A DNA stretch of 28,457 nt from Nitrospinota bacterium (GCA_016176845.1 JACOWJ010000046.1:1-28457); one strand, 5' to 3'. Numbered from the stretch's first letter, positions 15,355 to 23,141 are shown. Made by a program: numbers and translations. Notes: generated by a model from the letters alone, not told the origin.

Positions 15355-17024
15355 TCCAGCCCGATCCATTCGCCGGCGGGGATGAATTCCCTCTTTTGGA
15401 GATCGATCGCGACAATGTGGGCCCCCAGCGCCCCGATGCGCCGGTTCGGGCCATAGGTAATCCGCGGGCTCAATCCCGTGTCGAGCTCATACAGTCCCTC
15501 CAACGTCACGACCAGCTTTTCGCGACTCAGCTCCTTTCCGGCAAGTTTGAGTCCCTCCACCAGGATCTTTGCAGCGCAATAGGCGGAGATTTGGGCCGCA
15601 AGATGGCGTGTGGAGAGCCGATGCTTCTCGAGGAGAGCCCGGTATTCCATCACGCCGGCGGGAGTTTGATCGGAGGGAAGCGTGGGGTAGGCCAAATAAA
15701 TTTTCTCCTGGAAGCTCAAAGGAAGGTCGAAGATCCCCTTCCCGACCAGCGAGCCTGGGAGGAAAACATGGGGCGTCCATTTCCTCGTCGCCGCCTCCTT
15801 CATCCAGGCCTTTCCTTCCTCCCAGGAGCCCAAAAAGAAGACCGCGTTGGTGCCTCCCTGGCTCAATCTCTCGACGAGCGGGGCCGACTCGAGCCGGCCG
15901 GGTGGGTAAGGGATCCTTTCCAGCGGGCTCCATCCGGATTTCCTGCACTGCTCCTCGATCGCCTCCACCAGGTCCAGGGGAATCTTCGTCTCGGGGAATA
16001 CCAGCGCAGCCCGGGGGGCCTGGATTCGCAGCTTTCGCGCCGCAAAATCGGCCAGCGCGCGGCCCTGTTCCTTCAGGCCGGAGAAGACATAGAACAGGTA
16101 GCGGTTCAGGAGGAAGCTCCCCTCCGGGAAGAGGGTAAAGGGGCCCACCAAAGGGACCTCCTCGCCTTGGATGAGCGAGGCCATCTCCTGATCGGCTCCG
16201 GCGATCAAGGCCCCCACCAGGGCGAAGACCTCTTCCTTCTCGATGAGACGGCGGGCATTCTCCCGGGTTGCCGCTGCGGTATCTCCAGGCTCGGCTACTC
16301 GCAGCTCAATCTTACGGTGATAAATGCCGCCATGGGCGTTGATCTCGTCAAAATAGGCCGTCATCACAGCCTTCATCGCCTGCCCTATTTCCGCCAGCGG
16401 CCCTTTTGCCGGTAAGATCGTCCCCAGCCGGAGGCTGCTCTCCGTCAATCCCGGGTCCTGGTCTTCTCCGAGCCGTTTCAGGTAAGCGATCAGGTCGTCC
16501 AGGTCCTTTCGGGAGATGGAGTACCTGGGCATGGCGACGGCCAATGGGTTCCCGGCGGGATCGACACCGTCCGTGATCGCGCGCGCCATTGAACGGTCCG
16601 TGTAGGCGGGATGTTTTCGTCCGCTGGCGTGAGTGATCCCGTACGGTTTCGCCAACTGTTTCCAGGTAATATCGGAGGGGATGACGCCGCCCTCAGGCCT
16701 GCCCCGGCCGTCCGTTCCATGGCAGCCGGCGCAAGGCAGCGTGACAGCCGGCACTTCGCTCGAGGAATCCCCGATGATGGCTTGGATCGCCCCGCCGGAA
16801 GGGCTGCTCCCCTTGAGATAGATCTGCTTCCCCCGCCTTTCCTGGGGAGTCATCCGGCCCTCCGGGGAGGCTACCACGCGAAACCGCCATGACCGAGCAA
16901 AGTTGACCGCCCCCGGGGATAAAAATGGACTTTCGATAGACTTTGGGATTTTCACGATAAAAAAATCGAAAAGCAAAATCGCGGCGCCGGCCAGCAACCA
17001 GACCGCCAAACGTTGCGTCTTCAT
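15351..17024 (-). CDS. Cytochrome c domain fused to an ABC-type periplasmic binding protein
   Basis: This 557-residue exported protein has a hydrophobic N-terminal segment (about 6-26) acting as signal or anchor. Residues ~55-190 form a monohaem cytochrome c domain, with CAGCH (C98, C101, H102) as haem site and the likely axial Met in AVAMPRYS (M165), followed by DLDDLIAYLKRLG. From about 196 it is a Peripla_BP_6 (leucine/branched-chain amino-acid binding-like) domain: SLRLGTILPAKGPLAEIGQAMK, YFDEINAHGGIYHRKIEL, RENARRLIEKEEVFALVGALI, ending near QKREFIPAG. The fusion suggests ligand binding tied to periplasmic electron transfer. It is last in a minus-strand set with SCO and beta-propeller genes. 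No permease or ATPase gene is nearby, so transport is not indicated. Confidence 0.87.
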   Translation of the reverse strand: MKTQRLAVWLLAGAAILLFDFFIVKIPKSIESPFLSPGAVNFARSWRFRVVASPEGRMTPQERRGKQIYLKGSSPSGGAIQAIIGDSSSEVPAVTLPCAGCHGTDGRGRPEGGVIPSDITWKQLAKPYGITHASGRKHPAYTDRSMARAITDGVDPAGNPLAVAMPRYSISRKDLDDLIAYLKRLGEDQDPGLTESSLRLGTILPAKGPLAEIGQAMKAVMTAYFDEINAHGGIYHRKIELRVAEPGDTAAATRENARRLIEKEEVFALVGALIAGADQEMASLIQGEEVPLVGPFTLFPEGSFLLNRYLFYVFSGLKEQGRALADFAARKLRIQAPRAALVFPETKIPLDLVEAIEEQCRKSGWSPLERIPYPPGRLESAPLVERLSQGGTNAVFFLGSWEEGKAWMKEAATRKWTPHVFLPGSLVGKGIFDLPLSFQEKIYLAYPTLPSDQTPAGVMEYRALLEKHRLSTRHLAAQISAYCAAKILVEGLKLAGKELSREKLVVTLEGLYELDTGLSPRITYGPNRRIGALGAHIVAIDLQKREFIPAGEWIGLD

Positions 17025-17049
17025 TTTATAGATAATAGATAGGAATTTC

Positions 17050-17137
17050 CTTTTTAGACAGGATTTACGGGAAAGTTTTAAGTTTCAGGTTTTAAGTGTT
17101 AAGCAAGAAACCTAAAACTTAACACCTAAAACTTAAA
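17050..17137 (-). repeat. Right copy of the perfect 88-bp inverted repeat
   Basis: This is the exact reverse complement of 14268-14355. It fills the gap between the cytochrome-fusion gene and the SCO gene and supplies the last codons and stop of the SCO reading frame. Immediately outside it, at 17039-17055, lies ATAGGAATTTCCTTTTT, also found beyond the left copy. Confidence 0.85.
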
Positions 17138-17826
17138 TAATTTAAATCCCGGGCCCCCAGGATAAGCTCGAACATCCGGGACGGCGGCATCAGCCCGTAG
17201 GTGCGGGTCCATACTCCCCTGGCGTCGTTCCCGATGAGGACGGTGGGCGAGTGATCTTCTTTCCGGGCCACAGACGCGCGCAAGGCCCTTAGCAATTGAT
17301 CCATTTCCGGCTTTGGCCCCGTTACGAGCGTCCAACCTGGTTTCGCCTGAAACTTCTCTCCCCAGGCCTTGAGCCGCTCCGGGGTGTCGGTAATGGGGTC
17401 CACGCTGATGGAGATCAGGGTGAAATCTTTCCCCAATCGATCGCCTGCCAGCTCCTGAACCTTCGAGAACGTGGTCGCCAGCGGCGGACAGATCGTGGTG
17501 CAGGTGGTGAAGATGAAGTTGATGGCAACCACCTTGCCTTTGATCAGATCACTATAGAAGCGGATCTTCTTGCCGTCCTGGTTGAGAAGCACCAGATCCG
17601 GAATGGACATTTTCGCGGTTGCGGCCTCTTTTTGCGGCCCGGCTGTTGAGGATGGGCGCGGGTGCTGGTGGCCGCTGTGCGGATCCGCCGATGGCCCCGG
17701 CGGTTGAGCCGGCCGCTGGGTGGCGGTTTCGCCGGCATACAATGGGAGTGCCCAGGAAAATAGGCAAATTGCCGCCGCGCTGAGCAATAAATTCGCTTTC
17801 TTGGGATGGATTCGCTTCGCTCGCAA
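17119..17826 (-). CDS. SCO1/SenC-family thioredoxin-fold copper/redox protein
   Basis: This 235-residue exported protein has the SCO motif TTCTTICPP (C109, C113) and the distant metal-binding histidine in DHSPTVLIGN (H192), with ISISVDPITDTPERL between. A hydrophobic signal segment (LLLSAAAICLFSWALPLYAG) is followed by a Pro/His-rich linker DPHSGHQHP. Family members deliver copper to cytochrome oxidase CuA sites or act as periplasmic thiol reductases; no oxidase gene is in view. Both ends are unusual. The only upstream start in frame with the signal is a TTG at 17826, inside a copy of the dispersed TCGCTTCGCTCGCAATGA repeat, and the last six codons lie in the 88-bp repeat. The start may instead be an internal TTG near 17790. 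Confidence 0.82.
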   Translation of the reverse strand: MRAKRIHPKKANLLLSAAAICLFSWALPLYAGETATQRPAQPPGPSADPHSGHQHPRPSSTAGPQKEAATAKMSIPDLVLLNQDGKKIRFYSDLIKGKVVAINFIFTTCTTICPPLATTFSKVQELAGDRLGKDFTLISISVDPITDTPERLKAWGEKFQAKPGWTLVTGPKPEMDQLLRALRASVARKEDHSPTVLIGNDARGVWTRTYGLMPPSRMFELILGARDLNYLSFRC

Positions 17827-17830
17827 TGAC

Positions 17831-17864
17831 TATTCCCTATTCCCTATTCCCTATTCCCTATTCC
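17831..17864. repeat. Heptamer tandem repeat (TATTCCC, nearly five copies)
   Basis: Four full TATTCCC units plus a partial fifth sit in the short gap between the beta-propeller stop and the SCO start. The repeat covers the end of the propeller gene, where codon sense is AKE then stop. Copy number of such a tract could vary. Confidence 0.7.
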
Positions 17865-20098
17865 TTGGTTGCTTGCAAAATCAGGTAAGGCAGTTGGTTG
17901 AAGCGCACCCGCAACGAAGGGCACTCGAAAAAGATGTAATACACCCCGGGCTGGAGGACCGTGAAGGTCACTTCATAGATCCCGTCGCCGATCGACTGTG
18001 CCCAATCGCGGTTTTGCCAGGTGCCGGGGGCTAGAGATATCAGGACATGCACGTCTTTCAGCCCCATCTTGGGTTGGTTGGTGGTCGGATCGGTGGCCTT
18101 CAATTGCAAGCGCACATTTTCTCCCACGCGAATCTTCCTCTCTTTGAGCAACGGTTCGATTCGAAGGGCCACCTGTTTGCCTTTCTTCTTGAGCGCAGGA
18201 TTTGCCTTCACCGAAAGGTCGAAGCAGTGGAGGAACCGCGGAGCATCCAAAAGGAAGGCCACGTCGAATGTCCCGTCTTTGGCCAGCTTCACCTGGGTCG
18301 AATAGACGCCTGGCGTCGTCTCGCGAAGGCTTCGATCGATCACGCGGACCGCCTTGGGCTCGCGACGGTAATTTTGAAAACTTCCCATGGGGGCGGCCAT
18401 GCCCTCCGAGTAATAATAGATCATCTTGTCGGCTGGGTTTGCCACCAAGACGGAATTTCCTTCCGGCGTGGGAACGATCGTATCTGCCGCTCCGATGCCC
18501 GAAGACTTTTCGGGAGGAGCTTGCCCGCCCGGGAATTTGGTGACGGGCACGGTTCCGGCCTTGCCGAGGGCGTCCAGGGGGATCATGCTGACCTCCTCGG
18601 AGCCGGCCGATCGGATGTAGGCAAAACCCTTGGTAAAAGAGATCTGGTCCGGCCCTTTTCCGACCTCGACCGTCTGCAGGATGCGATGGGTGGATGGGTC
18701 GAAGATATGCACCACGCCCTCTTTCGAATTGGCCACCAGTCCCCAGCGACCGCTGGGGGTAAAGCGGATGGCCCTCAGGCCGGGCTTTGCCTGGATGCGG
18801 GTGGTGATCTCATGCCCCTGGCCATCCACCACCACAATGGCCCCGTCCCCCTCATGGACGACGTAAATCGCTTTGCTGAGGGCAGAAAAAGCCAGGGCCG
18901 TGGGGAGCGGCCCGGTCTGGATCTCTTTGATCTTTGCCAGCTTCTGCACATCGATCATCGAGAGGGTGCCCCCTTCCTTATTTGTGACGAAGACATAGCG
19001 ATCGTCGTCGGTGAAGGCGATTTCATGAGGGCCCGCCCCAGTCCGGATGCGAGCGACGACCTTCAGCTCGACCGGGTCGATGGCCGTCACGCCGCTCTCG
19101 GCTTTGGCGTCGCCGGCCGCATCGTTTCCCACCCCCTCGCGCCTTCGCGCCTTCGCGTCTTCGCGTGAGGCCTCGGCCTCTATGCTCCCCGCGGAATCGT
19201 TTCCCACCCAGAGATACTTCTCGTCCGGCTGGAAGGCCAGGCGGGTCGGCCTGGGTCCCCCATCGACATGGGCCACCACCTTCCAGGTGGCCATGTCCAC
19301 CACCGCAACCTGATTGGCCAGGGGCATGGCGACGAAGAGCCTCTTCCCGTCGCGGCTCAAGACCCAGTCCTCTCCCGGGTTTTTCAGCAGGACCAAGGTG
19401 TAAAGTTTGCTGCTGCCGAAACCCAGGAGGGGATCGATGACCGAGATATTGGGCTCGCGATTCAGGGCCAGGATGTAATAGGTATTCAGGTCGATCTCTG
19501 GGCGAGCCCTCAGGCTTCCCTGCATGAACGCCTGAACTTTTTGTTGACATGCCTTGGCCTCGGTTGCTTGACCTCCCGGCCTAAGGTCCATCCAGGCCGA
19601 GGGGTGGAGCCCCGTCATCGCCGTCCCGGTCGCGGTGTCGGTAATCTTGAATCGAACCACCGCATCTTCCCCTTCCTGGGGCTCCGCCGATTTGCCCTTC
19701 TCACCCACGACAGGCTCCAGGCTAAATTCGACCGCGATCCCTTCCTGGACGATCTTCTGCGGCTCGCGCGCCCGTTCGCCCCTCTTTTCCTCTTCAGGTT
19801 TTGATACGAAAATAGCCCCCACCATTTTAATACGCTTGGGTGCCCATGGGGCATGACCGGTTACCGTGAAAATGGCCGGGCCTTTCTGAAGGACTTTTTC
19901 ATCGGCGGTGCCGGCAAACTCTGCCTGGCCATGTCGGTTTAGGGCGCTTTGTTCCGGGCTGCCCCAGAGGAGATTCTGTCCCGCTAGGAGCAAAAACGCG
20001 AAGGCGAGAACCCAACGGATGGCTTTCCCATGCCTCCCCCGAGCTCTCATGGCCTGCTGCGGGTCAATCTTCTCGTTCAACGATGACTCCTTCAACAT
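17858..20098 (-). CDS. YncE-like beta-propeller (YVTN-repeat) exported protein
   Basis: This 746-residue protein has a signal sequence (AIRWVLAFAFLLLAGQNLLWG). The centre is a seven-bladed-propeller-type array of YVTN-like repeats: LFVAMPLANQVAVVDMATWKVV, YVFVTNKEGGTLSMIDVQKL, AIYVVHEGDGAIVVVDGQGH, GLVANSKEGVVHIFDPSTH. The C-terminal ~150 residues look like an Ig-like or FixH-like sandwich (GTFDVAFLLDAPRF to VYYIFFECPSL). Such propellers are often periplasmic partners of cytochromes or quinoproteins. ATG 20098 directly follows the stop of the HEPN gene; ATG 20050 (MRARGRHGKAIRW) gives a neater signal peptide. A 75-bp in-frame insertion lies between blades (19121-19195 region). It leads the operon with the SCO and cytochrome-fusion genes. 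Confidence 0.8.
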   Translation of the reverse strand: MLKESSLNEKIDPQQAMRARGRHGKAIRWVLAFAFLLLAGQNLLWGSPEQSALNRHGQAEFAGTADEKVLQKGPAIFTVTGHAPWAPKRIKMVGAIFVSKPEEEKRGERAREPQKIVQEGIAVEFSLEPVVGEKGKSAEPQEGEDAVVRFKITDTATGTAMTGLHPSAWMDLRPGGQATEAKACQQKVQAFMQGSLRARPEIDLNTYYILALNREPNISVIDPLLGFGSSKLYTLVLLKNPGEDWVLSRDGKRLFVAMPLANQVAVVDMATWKVVAHVDGGPRPTRLAFQPDEKYLWVGNDSAGSIEAEASREDAKARRREGVGNDAAGDAKAESGVTAIDPVELKVVARIRTGAGPHEIAFTDDDRYVFVTNKEGGTLSMIDVQKLAKIKEIQTGPLPTALAFSALSKAIYVVHEGDGAIVVVDGQGHEITTRIQAKPGLRAIRFTPSGRWGLVANSKEGVVHIFDPSTHRILQTVEVGKGPDQISFTKGFAYIRSAGSEEVSMIPLDALGKAGTVPVTKFPGGQAPPEKSSGIGAADTIVPTPEGNSVLVANPADKMIYYYSEGMAAPMGSFQNYRREPKAVRVIDRSLRETTPGVYSTQVKLAKDGTFDVAFLLDAPRFLHCFDLSVKANPALKKKGKQVALRIEPLLKERKIRVGENVRLQLKATDPTTNQPKMGLKDVHVLISLAPGTWQNRDWAQSIGDGIYEVTFTVLQPGVYYIFFECPSLRVRFNQLPYLILQATKE
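19121..19209. repeat. In-frame repeat insertion with 14-bp direct repeats, inside the propeller gene
   Basis: ATCGTTTCCCACCC occurs at 19121-19134 and again at 19196-19209, exactly 75 bases apart (25 codons). The 61 bases between carry GCGCCTTCGCGCCTTCGCG and TCTTCGCGTGAGG, units of a widely dispersed bacterial repeat. On the minus strand it reads ASREDAKARRREG flanked by VGNDSAG and VGNDAAG. The duplicated flank looks like a target-site duplication. Confidence 0.65.
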
Positions 20099-20509
20099 TT
20101 ATAAAAAATCCTTCACTTCATCAACAAATTCTTTAAAGTCTTCAATATTATTCAGCAACTCATATAATTTATCCATCTCAATAGAGATATATTCGTGAAC
20201 CAAAATATTTCTCAACCCTATCATGCTGACAAGCTTTGACGACAAACCTTCATGAATATAATGATATTTCATTAAAAACTCTATGCACTCAGAATAAGCA
20301 GTGGGATTCCCCAAATTATATTTGGCAACTATATGACATGCTATATCAATAATTATTTGGATACTCTCTAAAAAACCATATCTTAATGCCCACTCTTTGG
20401 ATTTATCAGAACGAACATCCGTTAGACTAAATCTTTTTTTAAATTCTAAAAGCTCTCGTATATTATTCTCAAGTAGCTTAAGTCTCTCAAACAAAATTAT
20501 GTTCTCCAA
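20099..20509 (-). CDS. hepT: HEPN-domain HepT-like toxin (AT-rich module 1)
   Basis: This 136-residue helical protein has the HepT motif RNILVHEY (R100, H105, Y107), the RNase residues and the tyrosine that is AMPylated in studied systems. It overlaps the upstream MNT gene by 23 bases, and its TAA directly abuts the ATG assigned to the beta-propeller gene. Base composition is strikingly AT-rich against its GC-rich neighbours, and codons favour A/T endings, a sign of acquisition from another genome. Confidence 0.86.
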   Translation of the reverse strand: MENIILFERLKLLENNIRELLEFKKRFSLTDVRSDKSKEWALRYGFLESIQIIIDIACHIVAKYNLGNPTAYSECIEFLMKYHYIHEGLSSKLVSMIGLRNILVHEYISIEMDKLYELLNNIEDFKEFVDEVKDFL

Positions 20510-20915
20510 ATTTACCTTTATTTAATCTGTCTTTGAATGTTTTATTAATCATGTCCCTCATCTTCTTTGTATCCATAAAATATAATAAAGCATTTTTCTT
20601 AAAATCTATAAATTTATTTTCATTTATACAGAATAATATCTTGTTACTCGATACTATCTCATAAGCTATCACAGGATTTTTTTTATATAGATTATTCAAA
20701 ATCATTAAATCGACTTTTATTTTGAGGATTGATTCAAGATTTGCTGTCAAAAATCCTATTTCCAATAGAGAAATGTCTTTATTCGTAAAAATCCCTATAT
20801 CCACATCACTGAGATTATGCGCCCTGTTTTCTGCATAAGAGCCAAAAAGTAGAGCAAAATCAATAAAATCAAACCGCTGAAGGTAGTTCGCAGAAAGGCC
20901 TTCTACTGCCGACAT
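20487..20915 (-). CDS. mntA: MNT-type nucleotidyltransferase antitoxin (AT-rich module 1)
   Basis: This 142-residue protein has the minimal nucleotidyltransferase signature LLFGSYAENRAHNLSDVDIGIF: G25-S26, then D37 and D39, with a third acidic site in IKVDLMIL. It is the expected antitoxin of the overlapping HEPN gene. It is long for an MNT antitoxin; the extra C-terminal ~50 residues (ENKFIDFKKNALLYF onward) are Lys/Asn-rich and helical. No strong ribosome-binding site is visible before the ATG. Confidence 0.85.
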   Translation of the reverse strand: MSAVEGLSANYLQRFDFIDFALLFGSYAENRAHNLSDVDIGIFTNKDISLLEIGFLTANLESILKIKVDLMILNNLYKKNPVIAYEIVSSNKILFCINENKFIDFKKNALLYFMDTKKMRDMINKTFKDRLNKGKFGEHNFV

Positions 20916-21234
20916 GGAGGGTTCCCCATTCCATTTTTAAGTGGCTAGAGGATGGGGGGGTACAAAAGTTCTTCCTCACTAGCCCCTAACCCCTAACCTC
21001 TAACTTACCCAATGGCGAATTTCCCGGGCAAGGAGGGAGAAAACGAGGATCCTCCCTACCCTATCGACCGCAAGTTTAGCGGGAAAACCGGGGACAGTCA
21101 AGAGGTTATCCCGTAAAGGGGCGGGGCTCAAAACCCCTTGACTGAGGCCCCAGGTTCCATTAAACTTCGGCTTAAGAGGGCAAGCCCCAAGTAGAGAATG
21201 GCGAAAGGCTCGGAAAATCTTGCTGAGAGAGGGG
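20916..21234. other. Non-coding gap with repeats, including a long hairpin
   Basis: There is no gene here. Bases 20979-21006 carry TAGCCCCTAACCCCTAACCTC. A related copy, sharing an AAAGTTCTTC core and the CCCCTAA tract, lies at 26215-26264, and a shorter CTAGCCCCTAGCCCC occurs at 12914. The stretch 21086-21156 forms a long interrupted hairpin, listed separately. No toxin gene is present upstream of the HicB-like gene. Confidence 0.6.
21086..21156. repeat. Long interrupted hairpin (20 base pairs in four blocks)
   Basis: Pairing blocks are AACC 21086-21089 with GGTT 21153-21156, GGGG 21090-21093 with CCCC 21148-21151, CAGTCAAG 21095-21102 with CTTGACTG 21137-21144, and GGTT 21104-21107 with AACC 21132-21135, closing on a 24-base loop. 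There is no T-run, so a classical terminator is unlikely. It may be a structured RNA element or an IS-related palindrome. Confidence 0.6.
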
Positions 21235-21516
21235 ATGATGCTTTTTGGGTTGAGTTATTCCATCATTATCGAGAAAACGGAAGACCCGAATTTTTTCGGA
21301 GTGGTCGTTCCCGACATCTTGGGGTGCACGACGACAGGCCGCTCTATTCAGGAGTGCATCCACAAAGCCAGGGAAGCAATCGAGCTTCACCTCCAATATC
21401 TTCAAGAGGAAGGCTTATCTCTCCCCCCGGAGCCAAAGCGGGTTTATATCAAGATTGTGGAAGAGGTAGAGGAAATCGCGGAGGAGCCGACAACGGTGAC
21501 AACTCCCACCTCTTAA
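21235..21516 (+). CDS. hicB: HicB-like antitoxin-family protein (orphan)
   Basis: This 93-residue protein has the HicB_N-like pattern YSIIIEKTEDPNFFGVVVPDILGCTTTGRSIQECIHKAREAIELHLQ, a partly degraded RNase-H-like fold that binds HicA toxins. No DNA-binding tail is evident; the end is acidic and Thr-rich (EEVEEIAEEPTTVTTPTS). I start at ATG 21235, next to the purine-rich GAGAGAGGGG; ATG 21238 would fit equally, and the upstream TTG 21220 is unlikely. No HicA-type gene lies on either side, so it may be a solitary regulator. Confidence 0.8.
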   Translation: MMLFGLSYSIIIEKTEDPNFFGVVVPDILGCTTTGRSIQECIHKAREAIELHLQYLQEEGLSLPPEPKRVYIKIVEEVEEIAEEPTTVTTPTS

Positions 21517-21626
21517 CCCTTCAAATGTTTCACGGGGCCCCCGGGCTTCGCTGAACTTCGAGGTTGTACGACAAATCCCCTGCGGATACCCGAGCGTACC
21601 CCAAGAGGACGCTAAGGAACGAAGAG

Positions 21627-22991
21627 ATGGCGGAAGGAGATCGGATCCTCGTCGTCGATGACGAGAAGGATATGCTCCAAAATTACCAGCGGATGATCCA
21701 GCCCTGGGGCTACGAATGCCTCACGGCGGCCGGCGGCCAGAAGGCGATCGAGCTCATCCGCAAGGAGATGCCGGGTCTGGTCCTGACCGACCTGAGGATG
21801 CCGGGCAAGGATGGCCTCGAGGTCCTACGGGCCGCCAAGACGATCGACCGCGACATCGTCGTCATCCTGATCACCGCCTATGCCACCATTGATACGGCGG
21901 TCCAGGCGATCAAGGAGGGGGCCTTCGACTACCTGCAGAAGCCCTTCACCTCAGAGCAGCTCCGCAACGCCATCCAGAAGGGGTTGGACCAACGGCGTCG
22001 GTTGCGCTCGGGCCCCTTGAGGGCCTCCCCGTTTCAGGAGATCGTCGGGCAGAGTCCGGCCATCCAGCAGGTCTTTCAGCTCATCGCCAAGGTGGCCGAT
22101 TCGGAGGCGAATATCCTCCTTACCGGCGAGACGGGGACGGGCAAAGAGCTCTTCGCCCGTTATCTCCACCACCAGAGCCGTCGGGCCAGGAAGGCCTTTG
22201 TCCCCATCGACTGTTCTTCCCTGCCCGAGAGCCTGCTGGAGAGCGAGCTCTTCGGCTATGAGAAGGGGGCCTTCACCGGGGCGCACATCAGCCGTCCCGG
22301 CCTCCTGGAGCTGGCTCAAGGAGGAAGCATCTTCTTCGACGAGATCGCCGAGCTCAAGCCCGACCTGCAGGTCAAGCTGCTCCGCGTCATCCAGGAGCGC
22401 ACCTATCGGCGCATCGGGGGCCGGGAATGGATCTCGCTGGATGTGCGGATCCTCTCGGCGACCAACCGCGACCTCAACCGCGAGGTGGCCCAGGAGAGGT
22501 TCCGGGAGGACCTCTTTTACCGGCTGAACGTGGTTCAGGTGGCCTTGCCCCCCATGCGGGAGCGGAAGGAGGACATCCCCCTGCTGGCCCAGCATTTCCT
22601 GGTCCATTTTGGCCGGTCCGGGCGCAGCTCCCCCTCCGCCATCTCCCCGGAGGCCATGGAACGGTTGGCCCGCTATCCCTGGCCCGGAAACATTCGGGAG
22701 CTGCAGAACGCCATCGAGCGGGCGGTATCGGTCTGTGAGGGAGGCGTCATCCGTCCCCAGGATCTCCCCGAGCCCATCCGGGTCGGCCCCATAGGGAGAC
22801 TGCCCTTCCAGCCCAAGGTGGACCTCCCCTTCAAGGAGGCCAAAGAGCTCTGGATCGCGAGCTTCGAACGGGAGTACCTCAGCCAGCTCCTGCGGGAGCA
22901 ACGGGGCAACATCTCCCGGGCCGCACAGCAGGCCGGGATCGACCGCAAGACCATCCATCGACTGATCCGGAAATATGGGCTGAAAGATTGA
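21627..22991 (+). CDS. NtrC-family sigma-54-dependent response regulator
   Basis: This 454-residue cytoplasmic transcription activator has three domains. The receiver (about 5-115) has the acidic pocket D11-D12, phosphoacceptor D55 (LTDLRMPG), T83 (LITAYAT) and K105. The AAA+ domain (about 137-370) has Walker A GETGTGKE (167-174), the sigma-54-contacting GAFTGA loop (214-219) and Walker B IFFDEI. A Fis-type helix-turn-helix (GNISRAAQQAGIDRKTIHRLIRKYGL) closes it. The start ATG 21627 has AAGGAA 7 bases upstream, and the receiver begins right there, so the longer upstream open frame is not needed. The histidine kinase gene follows after 150 bases, giving a complete two-component pair. Targets are unknown. 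Confidence 0.92.
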   Translation: MAEGDRILVVDDEKDMLQNYQRMIQPWGYECLTAAGGQKAIELIRKEMPGLVLTDLRMPGKDGLEVLRAAKTIDRDIVVILITAYATIDTAVQAIKEGAFDYLQKPFTSEQLRNAIQKGLDQRRRLRSGPLRASPFQEIVGQSPAIQQVFQLIAKVADSEANILLTGETGTGKELFARYLHHQSRRARKAFVPIDCSSLPESLLESELFGYEKGAFTGAHISRPGLLELAQGGSIFFDEIAELKPDLQVKLLRVIQERTYRRIGGREWISLDVRILSATNRDLNREVAQERFREDLFYRLNVVQVALPPMRERKEDIPLLAQHFLVHFGRSGRSSPSAISPEAMERLARYPWPGNIRELQNAIERAVSVCEGGVIRPQDLPEPIRVGPIGRLPFQPKVDLPFKEAKELWIASFEREYLSQLLREQRGNISRAAQQAGIDRKTIHRLIRKYGLKD

Positions 22992-23113
22992 AAAATGAAA
23001 AATGAAAAATGAAGCATGGAAGAGGGCATGGAGGATGGGCAGGGGAAAGATTATTAGCGTGAATCAACGTTGGGACAACCCATGGCGACGTAGGGGCGGG
23101 ATTTATCCCGCCC
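22988..23113. repeat. Repeats between response regulator and kinase genes
   Basis: A GAAAAATG tandem (22988-23012) resembles the repeat at 8906. Further on, GGGCGGGAT (23094-23102), TT, ATCCCGCCC (23105-23113) make a perfect 9-bp hairpin of a type commonly dispersed in such genomes. It lies 28 bases before the kinase ATG and could slow translation or transcription. Confidence 0.6.
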
Positions 23114-23141
23114 GCTTCCATCCCAACGGGTTTTCGCGCCT

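Noticed and set aside
14706-16415. A 569-codon plus-strand open frame
   Set aside because: It crosses from an alternate frame of the dehydrogenase into the antisense of the cytochrome fusion. Composition is Arg/Gly/Pro-rich with no domain, while both real genes have catalytic motifs.
17831-17864. Possible CRISPR or phase-variation tract
   Set aside because: It is a 7-base tandem with no spacers, and it lies between genes rather than within a start region where slippage would switch a frame. It is kept only as a repeat.
18047-19168. A 373-codon plus-strand open frame opposite the propeller gene
   Set aside because: The minus frame contains clear YVTN repeats and a signal peptide. The plus frame has no recognisable features.
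21564-21626. Longer N-terminus of the response regulator
   Set aside because: The receiver domain begins right after ATG 21627, which has a well-placed AAGGAA. The upstream 21 codons match no domain.
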